Positions 16,087 to 24,858 of a DNA stretch of 64,000 bases are shown piece after piece; the stretch's first letter is position 1; each line of letters opens with the position of its first letter. The stretch comes from Neorhizobium sp. JUb45. GTDB taxonomy: Bacteria > Pseudomonadota > Alphaproteobacteria > Rhizobiales > Rhizobiaceae. The position numbers and the translations under genes are program-made. Under the pieces are notes generated by a model that had not been told where the DNA came from, ran no database searches, and saw nothing but the letters and a program-made list of their open reading frames with translations. The stretch spans positions 62,001-126,000 of the forward strand of contig NZ_SLYW01000011.1 of NCBI RefSeq assembly GCF_004343585.1, given 5' to 3'.

Positions 16087-17301
16087 TTACACTTCAGGTT
16101 TGCTTCGCGAGCGGCGCATTCGGCGAACAAACTGCACGCATGACCGTAGTCGATTGAACAGGGCAGGATTATTTTTCAGCGTCCGCTTCGTGGCCGACAA
16201 GGCATGCAAGATCACGATGGCCGAGCGCCCCTTGACGGTGAGCCCTTGCCACAAGGCGTAGCGCTCCTGTCGTTGTCCGCCAAAGCCGGTCTTGTAAGAC
16301 AGCTCTCCAACAGAAAAATCGATGACCTTCAAATCCTGCTGCCGCGACCACTGGATTACGCGTGCGATGATTGCCATGCCGGGCGAACATGCTTGCCAAG
16401 GGCCACCTGCCATCGTCATGATGGTCAGGCAAAAACTGCGGCCGTCGACAAGGCCGTATGTGGTGGCAATGCATTCGTCGCCGACAAAAAGTCCGAAAAC
16501 GCGGGCTGGCCCCTTCCCTTCCAGACCGGCAACCGCGGCACTCCTGTAGAAGGCCTGAACGTCCGGCCGCGTCAGAAGATCGACCCGACCCATCTCCTGA
16601 AAGCGCTGCAGACGTTGTGAAATCATTGCCGGGATCAGGACGTCCAGCTCGGCCTTCGTGGTCGCCGCGACAAACCGCGCCTCACCGATCTCGGCTATTC
16701 GTCGACTGGAGGTTTTCAGGATGCGGCGCGTCTGATTGTTGACGATACGATCAACCACCGTCTCGAATGCGCCATCGATCGGTGCCTCGAAACTCGGTGA
16801 TATGCTGACATGGACATCAGGGAGCGACAGGAGCGGATTGGCGGCCTCGCCGACTTTACTAATGATCTGGTCCAAGCGAATGAAATCAGCTTTCGGGAGA
16901 ACAGAAAGGATTGCCTCCCATAAGGCTGGGCCGACATCGGCTGGAAAAACATAGTCGGGGGCAAGCAGCGGCGCAGTGATATCGCAGACCCCGAGCCCGA
17001 AATATTCAACGACGCTGTAGCCGCTTTTCTTTCGCAACACGAAAGGCAGCAACATCACCGGCGCTTCGACACGCGGATCGGTGATCTCGACAACAAAGGG
17101 AAGGGTGTCCGACCCTGTCGCCAGATTTGCCCGGACCTGCTCAGCCCAGTCATATTGCTGGAATAGGCTGACCCAGCCTCGATCCTCCATATGCCGCCAG
17201 AGCTGCTCAACCTCGGCGAAATCATCGTATCGGCGCGCCGTAAATCCTTCGGCGCTCGATGCCTTTGGCGAAACATGTCGATGAGGCTGTATAGCGATCA
17301 T
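16087..17301 (-). CDS. CelD/BioF2-like GNAT acyltransferase
   Basis: A 404-residue protein of the GNAT fold group often called 'acetyltransferase involved in cellulose biosynthesis'. The N-terminal half contains 'GWVSLFQQYDWAEQ' and 'VEYFGLGVCDI', and the C-terminal acetyl-CoA domain contains 'RVFGLFVGDECIAT' and 'SVGELSYKTGFGG', the usual CelD ending. It probably acylates sugar residues of the exopolysaccharide or its precursor. The start is ATG 17301, with GGAG six nt upstream; the GTG at 17313 would include the ribosome site. It is the first gene in the leftward direction before the co-polymerase, 123 nt away. Confidence 0.8.
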   Translation of the reverse strand: MIAIQPHRHVSPKASSAEGFTARRYDDFAEVEQLWRHMEDRGWVSLFQQYDWAEQVRANLATGSDTLPFVVEITDPRVEAPVMLLPFVLRKKSGYSVVEYFGLGVCDITAPLLAPDYVFPADVGPALWEAILSVLPKADFIRLDQIISKVGEAANPLLSLPDVHVSISPSFEAPIDGAFETVVDRIVNNQTRRILKTSSRRIAEIGEARFVAATTKAELDVLIPAMISQRLQRFQEMGRVDLLTRPDVQAFYRSAAVAGLEGKGPARVFGLFVGDECIATTYGLVDGRSFCLTIMTMAGGPWQACSPGMAIIARVIQWSRQQDLKVIDFSVGELSYKTGFGGQRQERYALWQGLTVKGRSAIVILHALSATKRTLKNNPALFNRLRSCVQFVRRMRRSRSKPEV

Positions 17302-17538
17302 ATCCTGCTCCACGAAGAATTCATCGCGTATGAATTACGGCGCCTTTGATGACAAATGATGAAGAGCGAGACGAAATACTTGCGGTCATAGCAGTTCGGC
17401 CAACAGAGAAAATCTCGTACACAGTGAGGTTGGCTCAGGCATTTCAAAGGGAATTGCAACCAATGGCGAATGGGGGAGTTTGGTCCGTACGGCACCATTC
17501 ACATGCCTGAACACATGACCCGAAAAGGATCCACGCAC

Positions 17539-18000
17539 ATGGACGACATGAAGGAATTCGCCAGAAGCTCGAACGGCGACAGTTGGTTGCTTGAGCAGCA
17601 ACACGGCTCTCGTGACGCCATCGTCGTCCATCGCGGCAACCCGCCTTCCGGTGGACACGAAACCCGTATGCCCGCGCAGGTGTTTCTCGACCGCAGGCCC
17701 GCAACACCGGAGCAGGATGCATTGCGCCGCATTCTCAGTGAAACCGCTCACACACCTCAGTCACAGCACGACGACGAAACGCGCGAAGATGGCAAGACGC
17801 CATCTCTTCTGCTGGCAGAGGAATATATCCGGTTGGGCGGCAAACGGCGCGCGAAAGTCGATGACAACATCGTCAGCACACGTGACTGGGAAGGCGACAC
17901 ACAGGAAGCTGCCGCTTTCTGGAATGAAAAAATCCAGCCGCTGGAAGACAAGAGCCGACGGGAAGTGGAGTTACATCTTCCATCAATCAGCGACGTCTAG
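17539..18000 (+). CDS. Conserved hypothetical protein, Rhizobiales small soluble family
   Basis: A 153-residue acidic, hydrophilic protein without signal peptide or membrane segment. The N-terminal 'SNGDSWLLEQ', 'HRGNPPSGGHET', 'FLDR' and 'PEQDALRRIL' pattern recalls a small family seen in rhizobia (NGDRW...N.PSGG...FL...PE...L), for which I know no function. The C-terminal part is Glu/Asp/Lys-rich and may be disordered. The start is uncertain: ATG 17539 gives a clean family N-terminus, and ATGs at 17548 and 17470 are alternatives. It stands alone between two leftward units and converges with recQ. Confidence 0.55.
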   Translation: MDDMKEFARSSNGDSWLLEQQHGSRDAIVVHRGNPPSGGHETRMPAQVFLDRRPATPEQDALRRILSETAHTPQSQHDDETREDGKTPSLLLAEEYIRLGGKRRAKVDDNIVSTRDWEGDTQEAAAFWNEKIQPLEDKSRREVELHLPSISDV

Positions 18001-18094
18001 CGGGCGAGACTCGACAGGTGTTTCGGTTGAGACAGAGGTGTGACAACTCCGGCTTCTAAAGCTGCTCCAAACGGAGAAGTGCTGAAACCCGCAG

Positions 18095-19912
18095 CTATTC
18101 AGAAATGGCGGCCAGAAAATCGTCGCCGTAACGCTTGAACTTTGTTTCTCCCACGCCCGCGATACCGAGCATTTCGCGCTCGTTCGTCGGGCGCTCTCGT
18201 GCAAAGGCCACCAGCGTCGTGTCCGGGAAAACCATGTAGGGCGCGATGCCGGCGTCTTTCGCGATCTCCAGACGAAGCTGCCGCAGGCGTTCGAACAAAA
18301 CGGCCTCAACCTCCGAAAGACCGGCTCTGCTATTTGCACCCGCGCTCGATCCTCTTGCGGCCTTGCGATCGGCGCGCGTCTTGTCCCTGCGGAAGATCAC
18401 CTGACACCGCTTCTTGAAAACGTCGGCAGCGCTTTCGCGCAATATCACCGCGCCAAAATTGCCGTGGTCGATACCGATGTGATCGAATGCCAGCAATTGC
18501 CGGAAAACCGATTGCCATGTCTGCACCGAATGGTCACGACCGACCCCAAAAACCGGGAATTCGGTATGGCCGAATTTCTGCGTCTTTTCGGTAACCTTTC
18601 CGATCAGAACATCGATGAGATGTCCGGTGCCGAACCGTTCGCCGGTCCTGTAGACGGCGGCGAGCGCCTTGATCGCCGCATCCGTGCCGTCCCACTGTTC
18701 GACCGGTTGCCGACACGTATCGCAATTGCCGCAGGCCTGCCCATAACGTTCACCGAAGTGGGACAGGATGGCTGTGCGCCGGCATCCCGCGGTTTCGCAT
18801 ATGGCCAGCAATGCATTCAGTTTGGACCGTTCGATGCGCTTGGTCTCATCGGAGGATTCGGCATTCTCCTCGATCATCCGGTGCCGCTGGACGATATCCT
18901 GCATGCTGTAGGTCATGAAGGTCGAGGACGGCAGGCCATCACGACCCGCGCGGCCTGTTTCCTGGTAATAACCTTCGACGGAAGACGGCAGATCGAGATG
19001 CGCGACATAACGGACATTGGGCTTGTTGATACCCATGCCGAACGCCACCGTGGCCACGAGGCAAAGCCCTTCCTCCATGCGGAATGCTTCCTGCACCTCT
19101 GTCTTGAGGGCGGGATCCATGCGAGCGTGATAATAGCGGGCCCGGAACCCTTGGTCATTCAGCCAGTTGCAGGTCTCCTCCACCTTGTTGCGTGAAAGGC
19201 AGTAGACGATACCGCTCTCGCCCTTGAATTTGTTCAGAAACTCCAGCAACTGCGCGCGCCCGTTCGAGCGCTCCACGATTTCGTAATAGATATTGGGGCG
19301 ATCAAAACTATCGACAAACACCTGCGCATCGCCGAGATCGAGCAGCCTGATGATATCCTCGCGCGTATGCGGATCGGCGGTCGCCGTCAGGGCAATCCTC
19401 GGCACACCGGGGAAAAGTGCTTTCAGGCTGCCAAGCCCGAGATAGTCCTTGCGGAAATTATTGCCCCAGGTGCTGACGCAGTGACATTCGTCGACGCATA
19501 TCAGCGAAACCTTCACCCGGCCAAGCATGGTCTGGAATGACGGCAGGACGATACGCTCGGGCGTTACATAAAGCAGCTTCAAGCTGCCGGCATGCAGCTG
19601 TTGCCGCACCTCGCTGTTCTGTTCGTCCGTCTGCCCCGAAGAGAGGCAACCGGCCGCAACACCGAGCGCTTTCAGATCCTCCACCTGATCATGCATCAGC
19701 GCCACAAGAGGCGACACGACGATGGTCAATCCATCGAGGCAAAGCGCCGGGATCTGGAAGCACAGGGATTTTCCCTTGCCCGTCGGAAACAGGACAAGCG
19801 CATCGCCGCCGCGCAGGACAGTGTCGATAACCGCCTCCTGCTGTCCGCGAAAGGTCTTGTAGCCCCATACTTTTTCGAGTGCGTCTTTGGGGTGGGCATA
19901 AAGGCTTTGCAT
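18095..19912 (-). CDS. recQ: ATP-dependent DNA helicase RecQ
   Basis: A 605-residue 3'-5' helicase for recombination and fork repair. It has motif 0 'YKTFRGQQEAVI', Walker A 'FPTGKGKSLCF', motif Ia 'VVSPLVALMHDQ', motif III 'ALTATA', motif V 'TVAFGMGINKP' and motif VI 'YQETGRAGRDG'. An RQC zinc site (Cys near 'GCRRTAILSHFGE' and 'CGNCDTC') and a C-terminal HRDC domain ('FERLRQLRLEIAKDAGIAPYMVF', spread over two helices) follow. Odd points: motif II reads DECH instead of the usual DEAH, and the aromatic-rich loop reads 'CVSTWGNNFRKDY' instead of the common 'CISQWGHDFRPEY'. The ribosome site is weak. It is monocistronic between unrelated genes. Confidence 0.93.
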   Translation of the reverse strand: MQSLYAHPKDALEKVWGYKTFRGQQEAVIDTVLRGGDALVLFPTGKGKSLCFQIPALCLDGLTIVVSPLVALMHDQVEDLKALGVAAGCLSSGQTDEQNSEVRQQLHAGSLKLLYVTPERIVLPSFQTMLGRVKVSLICVDECHCVSTWGNNFRKDYLGLGSLKALFPGVPRIALTATADPHTREDIIRLLDLGDAQVFVDSFDRPNIYYEIVERSNGRAQLLEFLNKFKGESGIVYCLSRNKVEETCNWLNDQGFRARYYHARMDPALKTEVQEAFRMEEGLCLVATVAFGMGINKPNVRYVAHLDLPSSVEGYYQETGRAGRDGLPSSTFMTYSMQDIVQRHRMIEENAESSDETKRIERSKLNALLAICETAGCRRTAILSHFGERYGQACGNCDTCRQPVEQWDGTDAAIKALAAVYRTGERFGTGHLIDVLIGKVTEKTQKFGHTEFPVFGVGRDHSVQTWQSVFRQLLAFDHIGIDHGNFGAVILRESAADVFKKRCQVIFRRDKTRADRKAARGSSAGANSRAGLSEVEAVLFERLRQLRLEIAKDAGIAPYMVFPDTTLVAFARERPTNEREMLGIAGVGETKFKRYGDDFLAAISE

Positions 19913-19978
19913 CAGGCTCTCATTTCGGCGGACGTCAACGGCGCTGTTCAGCGCGTGCAGTCATCAGAAATTCAGGTC

Positions 19979-19999
19979 GGCGGGCGAAGATTCGCCGCC
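19979..19999. terminator. Strong inverted repeat after the eight-gene operon
   Basis: GGCGGGCGAA (19979-19988) and TTCGCCGCC (19991-19999) pair almost completely, with one bulge and a 2-nt spacer. It lies between the end of the decarboxylase gene and the start of recQ, both leftward. No T run follows on the minus strand, so it is a possible Rho-assisted terminator or an operator of recQ rather than a classical intrinsic terminator. Confidence 0.35.
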
Positions 20000-20109
20000 A
20001 TGAGGATCATGTTACTGATCTACAGCGCCCATACATCTGTTGCAAATCCAGAACGGCCGGTTTGACACCCGACGGCTGCGAAAAACCGGAAAACGGGAAG
20101 GCGTTACGA

Positions 20110-21765
20110 CTAATTCTCCTTCCACCTTGCATTATCGGGAATTGACCAGCTTGGCACCACTACCTGTATGATTGAAGGGCTATCGAGATTGGCCAGCGCT
20201 CCGATGACCGCATCCTTGAGGTCGCCGTAGGTGCGCGCCTCCCATCCCTTGCAACCGAAGACATCGGCAAGCTTGCTGTAATTCCAGCGATGGAGGATGC
20301 AGGATTTGTGGAACGGCTTCTTCGTCGCGAAGACCGATGCATCGGCGAGCCACTGCTCGACGCCATAAACCCCGTTGTCGATGACGAAGATGATCGGGTT
20401 GAGGCCGAAACGGGTTTGTGTCGACAGGCATTGCGCAGTCATCTGGAAACCGCCATCGCCGGAAAACACGACCACGCGCTGGGACGCGTCTTTCGCAAGA
20501 CTGGCGCCGGTAGCAGCCGCCGCCATGTAACCGATCGTCGAATAGGAGGACTGGACGATGAAGCCGCCGGGCGTGCCGATCTTGAGCAGCATGCTTCCGA
20601 AATAATTCAGGCTGGCATCGCTTCCGATGATCATGTTCGAATCGATGTAATACCGGATAAAATCGTAGAAACCCTGATACGAGATTTCGTCCGTCAGGCT
20701 GCCGGGCACCGGCTCGGGAAACACATATTCCGGCAACGGGTCGCTTCTGCATTGTATCGGCGCCTGAAGCAGACCGTCGATCAGATCCGCCAGTGAAACC
20801 TGCGCATTAAAAACGGCACCAAATTTGAACGTGTCGAAGGATGCAAAAGCGGTCTTGGCGAAATCGATCGGCCAGCCGAGGTCGTTTATGTCGGTCAGCC
20901 AGACACCGAGGCCCAGCGCGAAATCGGATTTTTTCATCAACTCCTGCACGGCAGGCGATGAAGATCGCCCGTCGAACACGCCGGCAAACTGGGCATCGTT
21001 TTCCGACAGGACAGCCTTGCTCATAAACTCGGTGACATAGGGGATATGCAACTTCTGCATCAGTTTCTCGACTTCTGCCTGAAGCCCGAAGCGATCGATC
21101 TCTATCCCGATCCACAGCAGCGGATTGGACGCCTGCCGCAGGCTTTCGCCGATCTGCGCGATGGTCTGGGACAGGCTGTCCGGGTCGGAAATAACGGGGG
21201 CCGCCGTCAAAGTGCCGAGAGGCTGCGGGCAGGCCAGGTCCACCATATCCTCGAGCAGTTCGATATAGACGGGACGCCGCTGGGTTATGCATTGGGTCAG
21301 CGCGTAATCGATCTGCATGGGGGCGATCTGCGGACTATCGATCCTCACCGCAGCGGCGGTGATATACTCGAAAACCTGCAGATCTGTCAGGTGGTTGGTG
21401 ATGAAGTGATGGGCGCTGTAGCCGGTTTGCTCGAAGGTAAGGGCCTTCTTGATGCTCGGCGCGCCGGCAATCAGAACGACAGGTACTTTCTCGACAAAGG
21501 CGCCCGCGATTGCATTGGTCGCAGACAACGAACCCGCGGAATAGGTGACGCACAAGGCACCAATGCCCTTGAGGCGGGCATAACCATCGGCGGCATAACC
21601 GCCGTTAAGCTCGTTGACCTCCTGGATGACCTGGATGCCGCCTTGCTCGACATAGTTATCCACCCATTCGATCGAATAGTCGCCGGCGATGGAAAACAGA
21701 TGCTGCAGACCGAGCTGATGAAGTCTGTCGACCAGATAATTTCCCACTGTATATGTATCGGTCAT
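20110..21765 (-). CDS. Thiamine-diphosphate 2-keto-acid decarboxylase (PDC/indolepyruvate decarboxylase type)
   Basis: A 551-residue cytosolic ThDP enzyme with Pyr, middle and PP domains. The activating Glu is in 'VNELNGGYAADGYAR' (E52), Asp29 sits in 'AGDYS', the catalytic His-His pair is in 'YSAHHF' (119-120), and the Mg-ThDP motif runs from 'SGDGGFQ' (about 435) to 'IDNGVYGVEQ', which supplies the PDC-type Glu. The HH pair and that Glu indicate a true 2-keto-acid decarboxylase rather than an acetolactate synthase or IolD hydrolase. The substrate (pyruvate, aromatic or sugar-derived keto acid) is not evident. The start has an AGAGGAG site. It is the last gene of the operon, 130 nt after the MBL gene. 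Confidence 0.87.
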   Translation of the reverse strand: MTDTYTVGNYLVDRLHQLGLQHLFSIAGDYSIEWVDNYVEQGGIQVIQEVNELNGGYAADGYARLKGIGALCVTYSAGSLSATNAIAGAFVEKVPVVLIAGAPSIKKALTFEQTGYSAHHFITNHLTDLQVFEYITAAAVRIDSPQIAPMQIDYALTQCITQRRPVYIELLEDMVDLACPQPLGTLTAAPVISDPDSLSQTIAQIGESLRQASNPLLWIGIEIDRFGLQAEVEKLMQKLHIPYVTEFMSKAVLSENDAQFAGVFDGRSSSPAVQELMKKSDFALGLGVWLTDINDLGWPIDFAKTAFASFDTFKFGAVFNAQVSLADLIDGLLQAPIQCRSDPLPEYVFPEPVPGSLTDEISYQGFYDFIRYYIDSNMIIGSDASLNYFGSMLLKIGTPGGFIVQSSYSTIGYMAAAATGASLAKDASQRVVVFSGDGGFQMTAQCLSTQTRFGLNPIIFVIDNGVYGVEQWLADASVFATKKPFHKSCILHRWNYSKLADVFGCKGWEARTYGDLKDAVIGALANLDSPSIIQVVVPSWSIPDNARWKEN

Positions 21766-21895
21766 GCCCGCCTGCTCCTCTTCTTGAAAAGATGAAAGAC
21801 ATCAGCGGGCAGCGCTCCCTCATGGACACCCGCCACGCCCGTAATCTTCTGTATGTTGCATGTCATCACCGCAAAACCGCTGGCCGCGGCATGCG

Positions 21896-22720
21896 TCAGA
21901 ACTGGCGCGCGTTGCCGAAAAGGCGCGGCATGTAAATGTTGAAAATCGCCGGGCATTTTCGCTCGGGATAATGTGCGATCATGAAGTGCTTGAAATCGTC
22001 GTTCACGAGTCCCGTGCCGACCGCATCCATGGCGACGGTCAGATACTCTATATTCCGCGCCACTTCGTTTCTGTCGGCCGGCACTCCGTGCCCTGCAAGG
22101 AACAGATCGAAATCGCCCAGCAGGATTTTCTGCAGAACCTTGATCCAGTGTTCCATGGTCTGGGTGAGATAGAGATGGGTGCCGCTGTAAATCAGATCCT
22201 GCAGGATGATCACACCGAGATCGGGAAGCGCGATGGTGAGCAGAAAATCGATCTCCGTATCCACCACCTGGTCGAAGACATATCTGACCCCGTCGATCGT
22301 CTCCTCTCCGGCAGATACGACCTCTTGCGGCATCGGCACGCTGTCAGGTGCGAGATTGCCCATTTTCCAGTGGTCCGCAAGCGACGTTGCCCCATCCTGC
22401 TTGAGAAATTCGATCGTTTCGGCGAGCGCATACATCGGAATGTCGCAGAATGCTGCAGCCAGACCAAACCAGTGATCCGGATGACGGTGGGACAGGTAGA
22501 TCCGGTCGATAGGCTTGCCGAGACTGTCGGCATAAGCCCTGAATTTCAATGCGTACGGAACGAGAAACTGCCCGTCGATGAGAACCAGCTTGTTCTCGCT
22601 TTCGATGATGTGCGTCGCATTGGCGATGTTGTCTTGCGTATATGCGGAAATGAAGGTGTGAAGCCGCACCCCGCCCACGCGTCGGGCGATGATGATCGGA
22701 TCAGGCAATTGCGTTACCAT
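21896..22720 (-). CDS. Metallo-beta-lactamase-fold hydrolase
   Basis: A 274-residue cytosolic hydrolase. The zinc motif is 'LSHRHPDHWFGL' (HxHxDH), with a later metal ligand region in 'VIILQDLIYSGTHLYL' and His in 'LFLAGHGVPADR'. It carries no signal peptide. Members act on thioesters, lactones, phosphodiesters and similar bonds; in this operon opening a sugar lactone formed by the GMC dehydrogenase is a reasonable but unproven idea. The start is ATG 22720 with a GAGGGAG site; the longer frame to 22777 would overlap the upstream gene. It lies 53 nt after the TIM-barrel gene. Confidence 0.82.
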   Translation of the reverse strand: MVTQLPDPIIIARRVGGVRLHTFISAYTQDNIANATHIIESENKLVLIDGQFLVPYALKFRAYADSLGKPIDRIYLSHRHPDHWFGLAAAFCDIPMYALAETIEFLKQDGATSLADHWKMGNLAPDSVPMPQEVVSAGEETIDGVRYVFDQVVDTEIDFLLTIALPDLGVIILQDLIYSGTHLYLTQTMEHWIKVLQKILLGDFDLFLAGHGVPADRNEVARNIEYLTVAMDAVGTGLVNDDFKHFMIAHYPERKCPAIFNIYMPRLFGNARQF

Positions 22721-22773
22721 GAACGTATCTCCCTCTTTCGAAAATCCGAGCTTTGGCGCAAGCCGTTCACCTA

Positions 22774-23796
22774 TCACGGCTTGACCGAGGAACCGTGCGC
22801 GGTGAGCTTGTCCTGCAATGTCTTCAGGCCGATGAGCGCAACGTCATAGGCGCTGTCGCGGCCTTTCTCCGGCGCATCTTCGCCCGGCCGCCAGAACCGC
22901 CTGCGTGTCATCCTCATCGAACTTTCGAAAGGCGGGATCGCGTTGAAGACTTCGACCAGATAAGGTCCGGCATAGGCCGGCTCGATCTCGCCGAGCATGA
23001 TGTCCCAGGGGATCCAGCAATCCTGTATAGCGCCACGGTCCGGGGCCGAAATATGGATGTAATTGAGCTGGTTCCTGGCGATCGCCCGCGCCACATTGCT
23101 CCTGAAGACCGCAGGCCCCTGGCTTTCCATCACCACCTGAGCGGTATCGATCGTCACGCCGCAGGCCGGTATATTGTGGGCATCCAGAAAATCCAGAGCA
23201 TCCGAAACCATGGTCGTGCCGGGCGTTTCCCAGTTCTTCACCGGCTCGATCGCGAGCGTCACCTTTTTCCGATGCGCATAATCGGCCAGTTCGCGAAAGA
23301 TCGGAGCCGCCGCCGCATAACGTGGCTTCAGCCAGTCCTGAAGTGCGTCGCTCCAGATGCCGTCTCCGGAATCGGTCGTCGGAAAGACACCGTATGGATA
23401 GAGGAACGGGCCGGACATGATTGATCCGTCTCCACCCAATGCCCAGGTGATATCGACACGCGATTTCAGATAATCCAGCGCTTGCCGACGTTGCTGTTCA
23501 TAGGGTGAGGTCGGATCGAAGGTGCGGGTCGTTCCGACATTGGTCGTGAACTTCTTGTCCTTGAAACCGGCCTTGTCGAAAGCAGCCTTCAGGCGGCGAT
23601 AGCTGGCAAGTTCGACGGCATGGTCCAGCCCGGCCGGCCCGCTGGCGATATGCAGATCGAAGCCGGTATAGCCCATGTCGCTCAGGGCCCGCAGATGCCC
23701 GATCAGGATCTGGGTATAGGCCGTATCGTCCGGCTTCAGGTCTGCCGTGAACATGAAGAAGCTGAAATAGATCTCTCGGGTGTATGGCGCCGTCAT
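22774..23796 (-). CDS. TIM-barrel sugar isomerase/epimerase-like protein (AP-endonuclease-2 superfamily)
   Basis: A 340-residue xylose-isomerase-like TIM-barrel. It shows 'YTGFDLHIASG', the metal Glu region 'VTLAIEPVKNWETPG', 'VTIDTAQVV' (Asp but no following His), 'YIHISAPDRG' (HxxxPD) and a closing 'GPYLVEVFNAIPP' glutamate. This pattern is shared by epimerases such as tagatose/psicose 3-epimerases and by 3-keto-glycoside-cleaving lyases. The exact reaction is unknown; epimerisation or beta-elimination of a keto-sugar is inferred from the neighbouring GMC dehydrogenase. The start is uncertain: ATGs at 23802 and 23796 are both near GGAG, and the second has the better 8-nt spacing. Confidence 0.75.
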   Translation of the reverse strand: MTAPYTREIYFSFFMFTADLKPDDTAYTQILIGHLRALSDMGYTGFDLHIASGPAGLDHAVELASYRRLKAAFDKAGFKDKKFTTNVGTTRTFDPTSPYEQQRRQALDYLKSRVDITWALGGDGSIMSGPFLYPYGVFPTTDSGDGIWSDALQDWLKPRYAAAAPIFRELADYAHRKKVTLAIEPVKNWETPGTTMVSDALDFLDAHNIPACGVTIDTAQVVMESQGPAVFRSNVARAIARNQLNYIHISAPDRGAIQDCWIPWDIMLGEIEPAYAGPYLVEVFNAIPPFESSMRMTRRRFWRPGEDAPEKGRDSAYDVALIGLKTLQDKLTAHGSSVKP

Positions 23797-23880
23797 CGTC
23801 ATCGCTCCAGCTGTGGGAATGCTTTGAAACATGACCGATCCGGGGAACCATTGTGGATCGGCCTCAATGTCCTGGATGCG

Positions 23881-24819
23881 CTACCAACCGAGCAATTTGT
23901 GCAGATAGGCCCGGCCCATCTTTGCGTATTGCAACGGATTGGCCTTGGCTGGATCCTGCTCCGCTTCGACGCAGATCCAACCGGCGAAATCTGCGGCGGC
24001 CAGGGCATCGAGGATTTGCGGAAAGGTCTGGATGGAACCGTCTCCGGGCACCGTGAAAATGCCGGCTTCGATGCCCTGCTGGAATGACAGCCCCTTGGCA
24101 TGGATGGCCGCGACCACGTCAGCGCGGATGTCCTTCAGGTGAACATGTTTGATACGTTTGCCATAACGTTTTGCCAGCGCCAGCGGATCGGCTCCGGCCG
24201 CAGCCTGATGCGCGGTATCCAGAAGCATGTTGACCAGCGCCGGATCCGTCTCATCCATCAGCCGGTGGATCGCTTCCGTCTTCATCACGCCGGTGCCCAG
24301 ATGCGGGTGATAGCAGAGCCGCCGCTTCCGCGCCTTGGCCTTCGCGCCCGCCTCATGCAGACCTTCGATCAGACGTTTCCATTGATCATCTGAAAAGTCC
24401 GGGCAATTTGGAAACAGCGCGATGGGCTGGGGATTGGCGGCACCGCCAAATTCCGCGACCACCAGATCGGCCCGCCGCGGATCGTTGCTTCCGCCTTCCA
24501 TCGCCTCCAGAAAATCCAGCTGGGCATCGACATTGTCGAGCGTATGCTGCTTCATCGCCTTGATGGTGAAATAGGTGCTGACCCAGGGCTCGGAAATCCG
24601 CAAGCCCCGCAATTCCAGCGCCGGCCGCAAAATCTTCGGGTCGGTCGGATATTTGTGACCCACCCCGCAGCCGACATAACCGGCAAGCGCCATTTCGCTC
24701 AGGGCCTGCTCATAGGGGATGCCGATATCGATATTGATGAAATCGTCATTCCACCAGAGTGTGGGGATGACACCGAGCCAGACCTTGTCGGGCGTCAGGC
24801 GATGCAGGTTCTTTTCCAT
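23881..24819 (-). CDS. IolE-like TIM-barrel dehydratase
   Basis: A 312-residue protein strongly resembling 2-keto-myo-inositol dehydratase IolE: 'WNDDF' near the N-terminus, 'SEMALAGYVG', 'GHKYPTDPKIL', then the metal-site motifs 'LVVAEFGG', 'YHPHLGTGV', 'LLDTAHQ', 'HVHLKDIR', 'FTVPGDG' and 'CVEAEQDPAKANP'. IolE removes water next to a ring ketone. Without IolG, IolB, IolC or IolD beside it, the substrate may be another keto-cyclitol or a keto-sugar produced by the GMC enzyme of this operon. The ATG at 24819 is chosen for its CTGGAGAATTGTC site. It lies 39 nt after the small-subunit gene. Confidence 0.82.
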   Translation of the reverse strand: MEKNLHRLTPDKVWLGVIPTLWWNDDFINIDIGIPYEQALSEMALAGYVGCGVGHKYPTDPKILRPALELRGLRISEPWVSTYFTIKAMKQHTLDNVDAQLDFLEAMEGGSNDPRRADLVVAEFGGAANPQPIALFPNCPDFSDDQWKRLIEGLHEAGAKAKARKRRLCYHPHLGTGVMKTEAIHRLMDETDPALVNMLLDTAHQAAAGADPLALAKRYGKRIKHVHLKDIRADVVAAIHAKGLSFQQGIEAGIFTVPGDGSIQTFPQILDALAAADFAGWICVEAEQDPAKANPLQYAKMGRAYLHKLLGW

Positions 24820-24858
24820 GACAATTCTCCAGTTTTTTGGCGGCAAACGGGAAGGGCA

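Noticed and set aside
5195..17301. Succinoglycan (exo) or unipolar polysaccharide (upp) cluster identity
   Set aside because: Gene content and order do not match the exo or upp sets I know; only generic Wzx/Wzy functions are shared.
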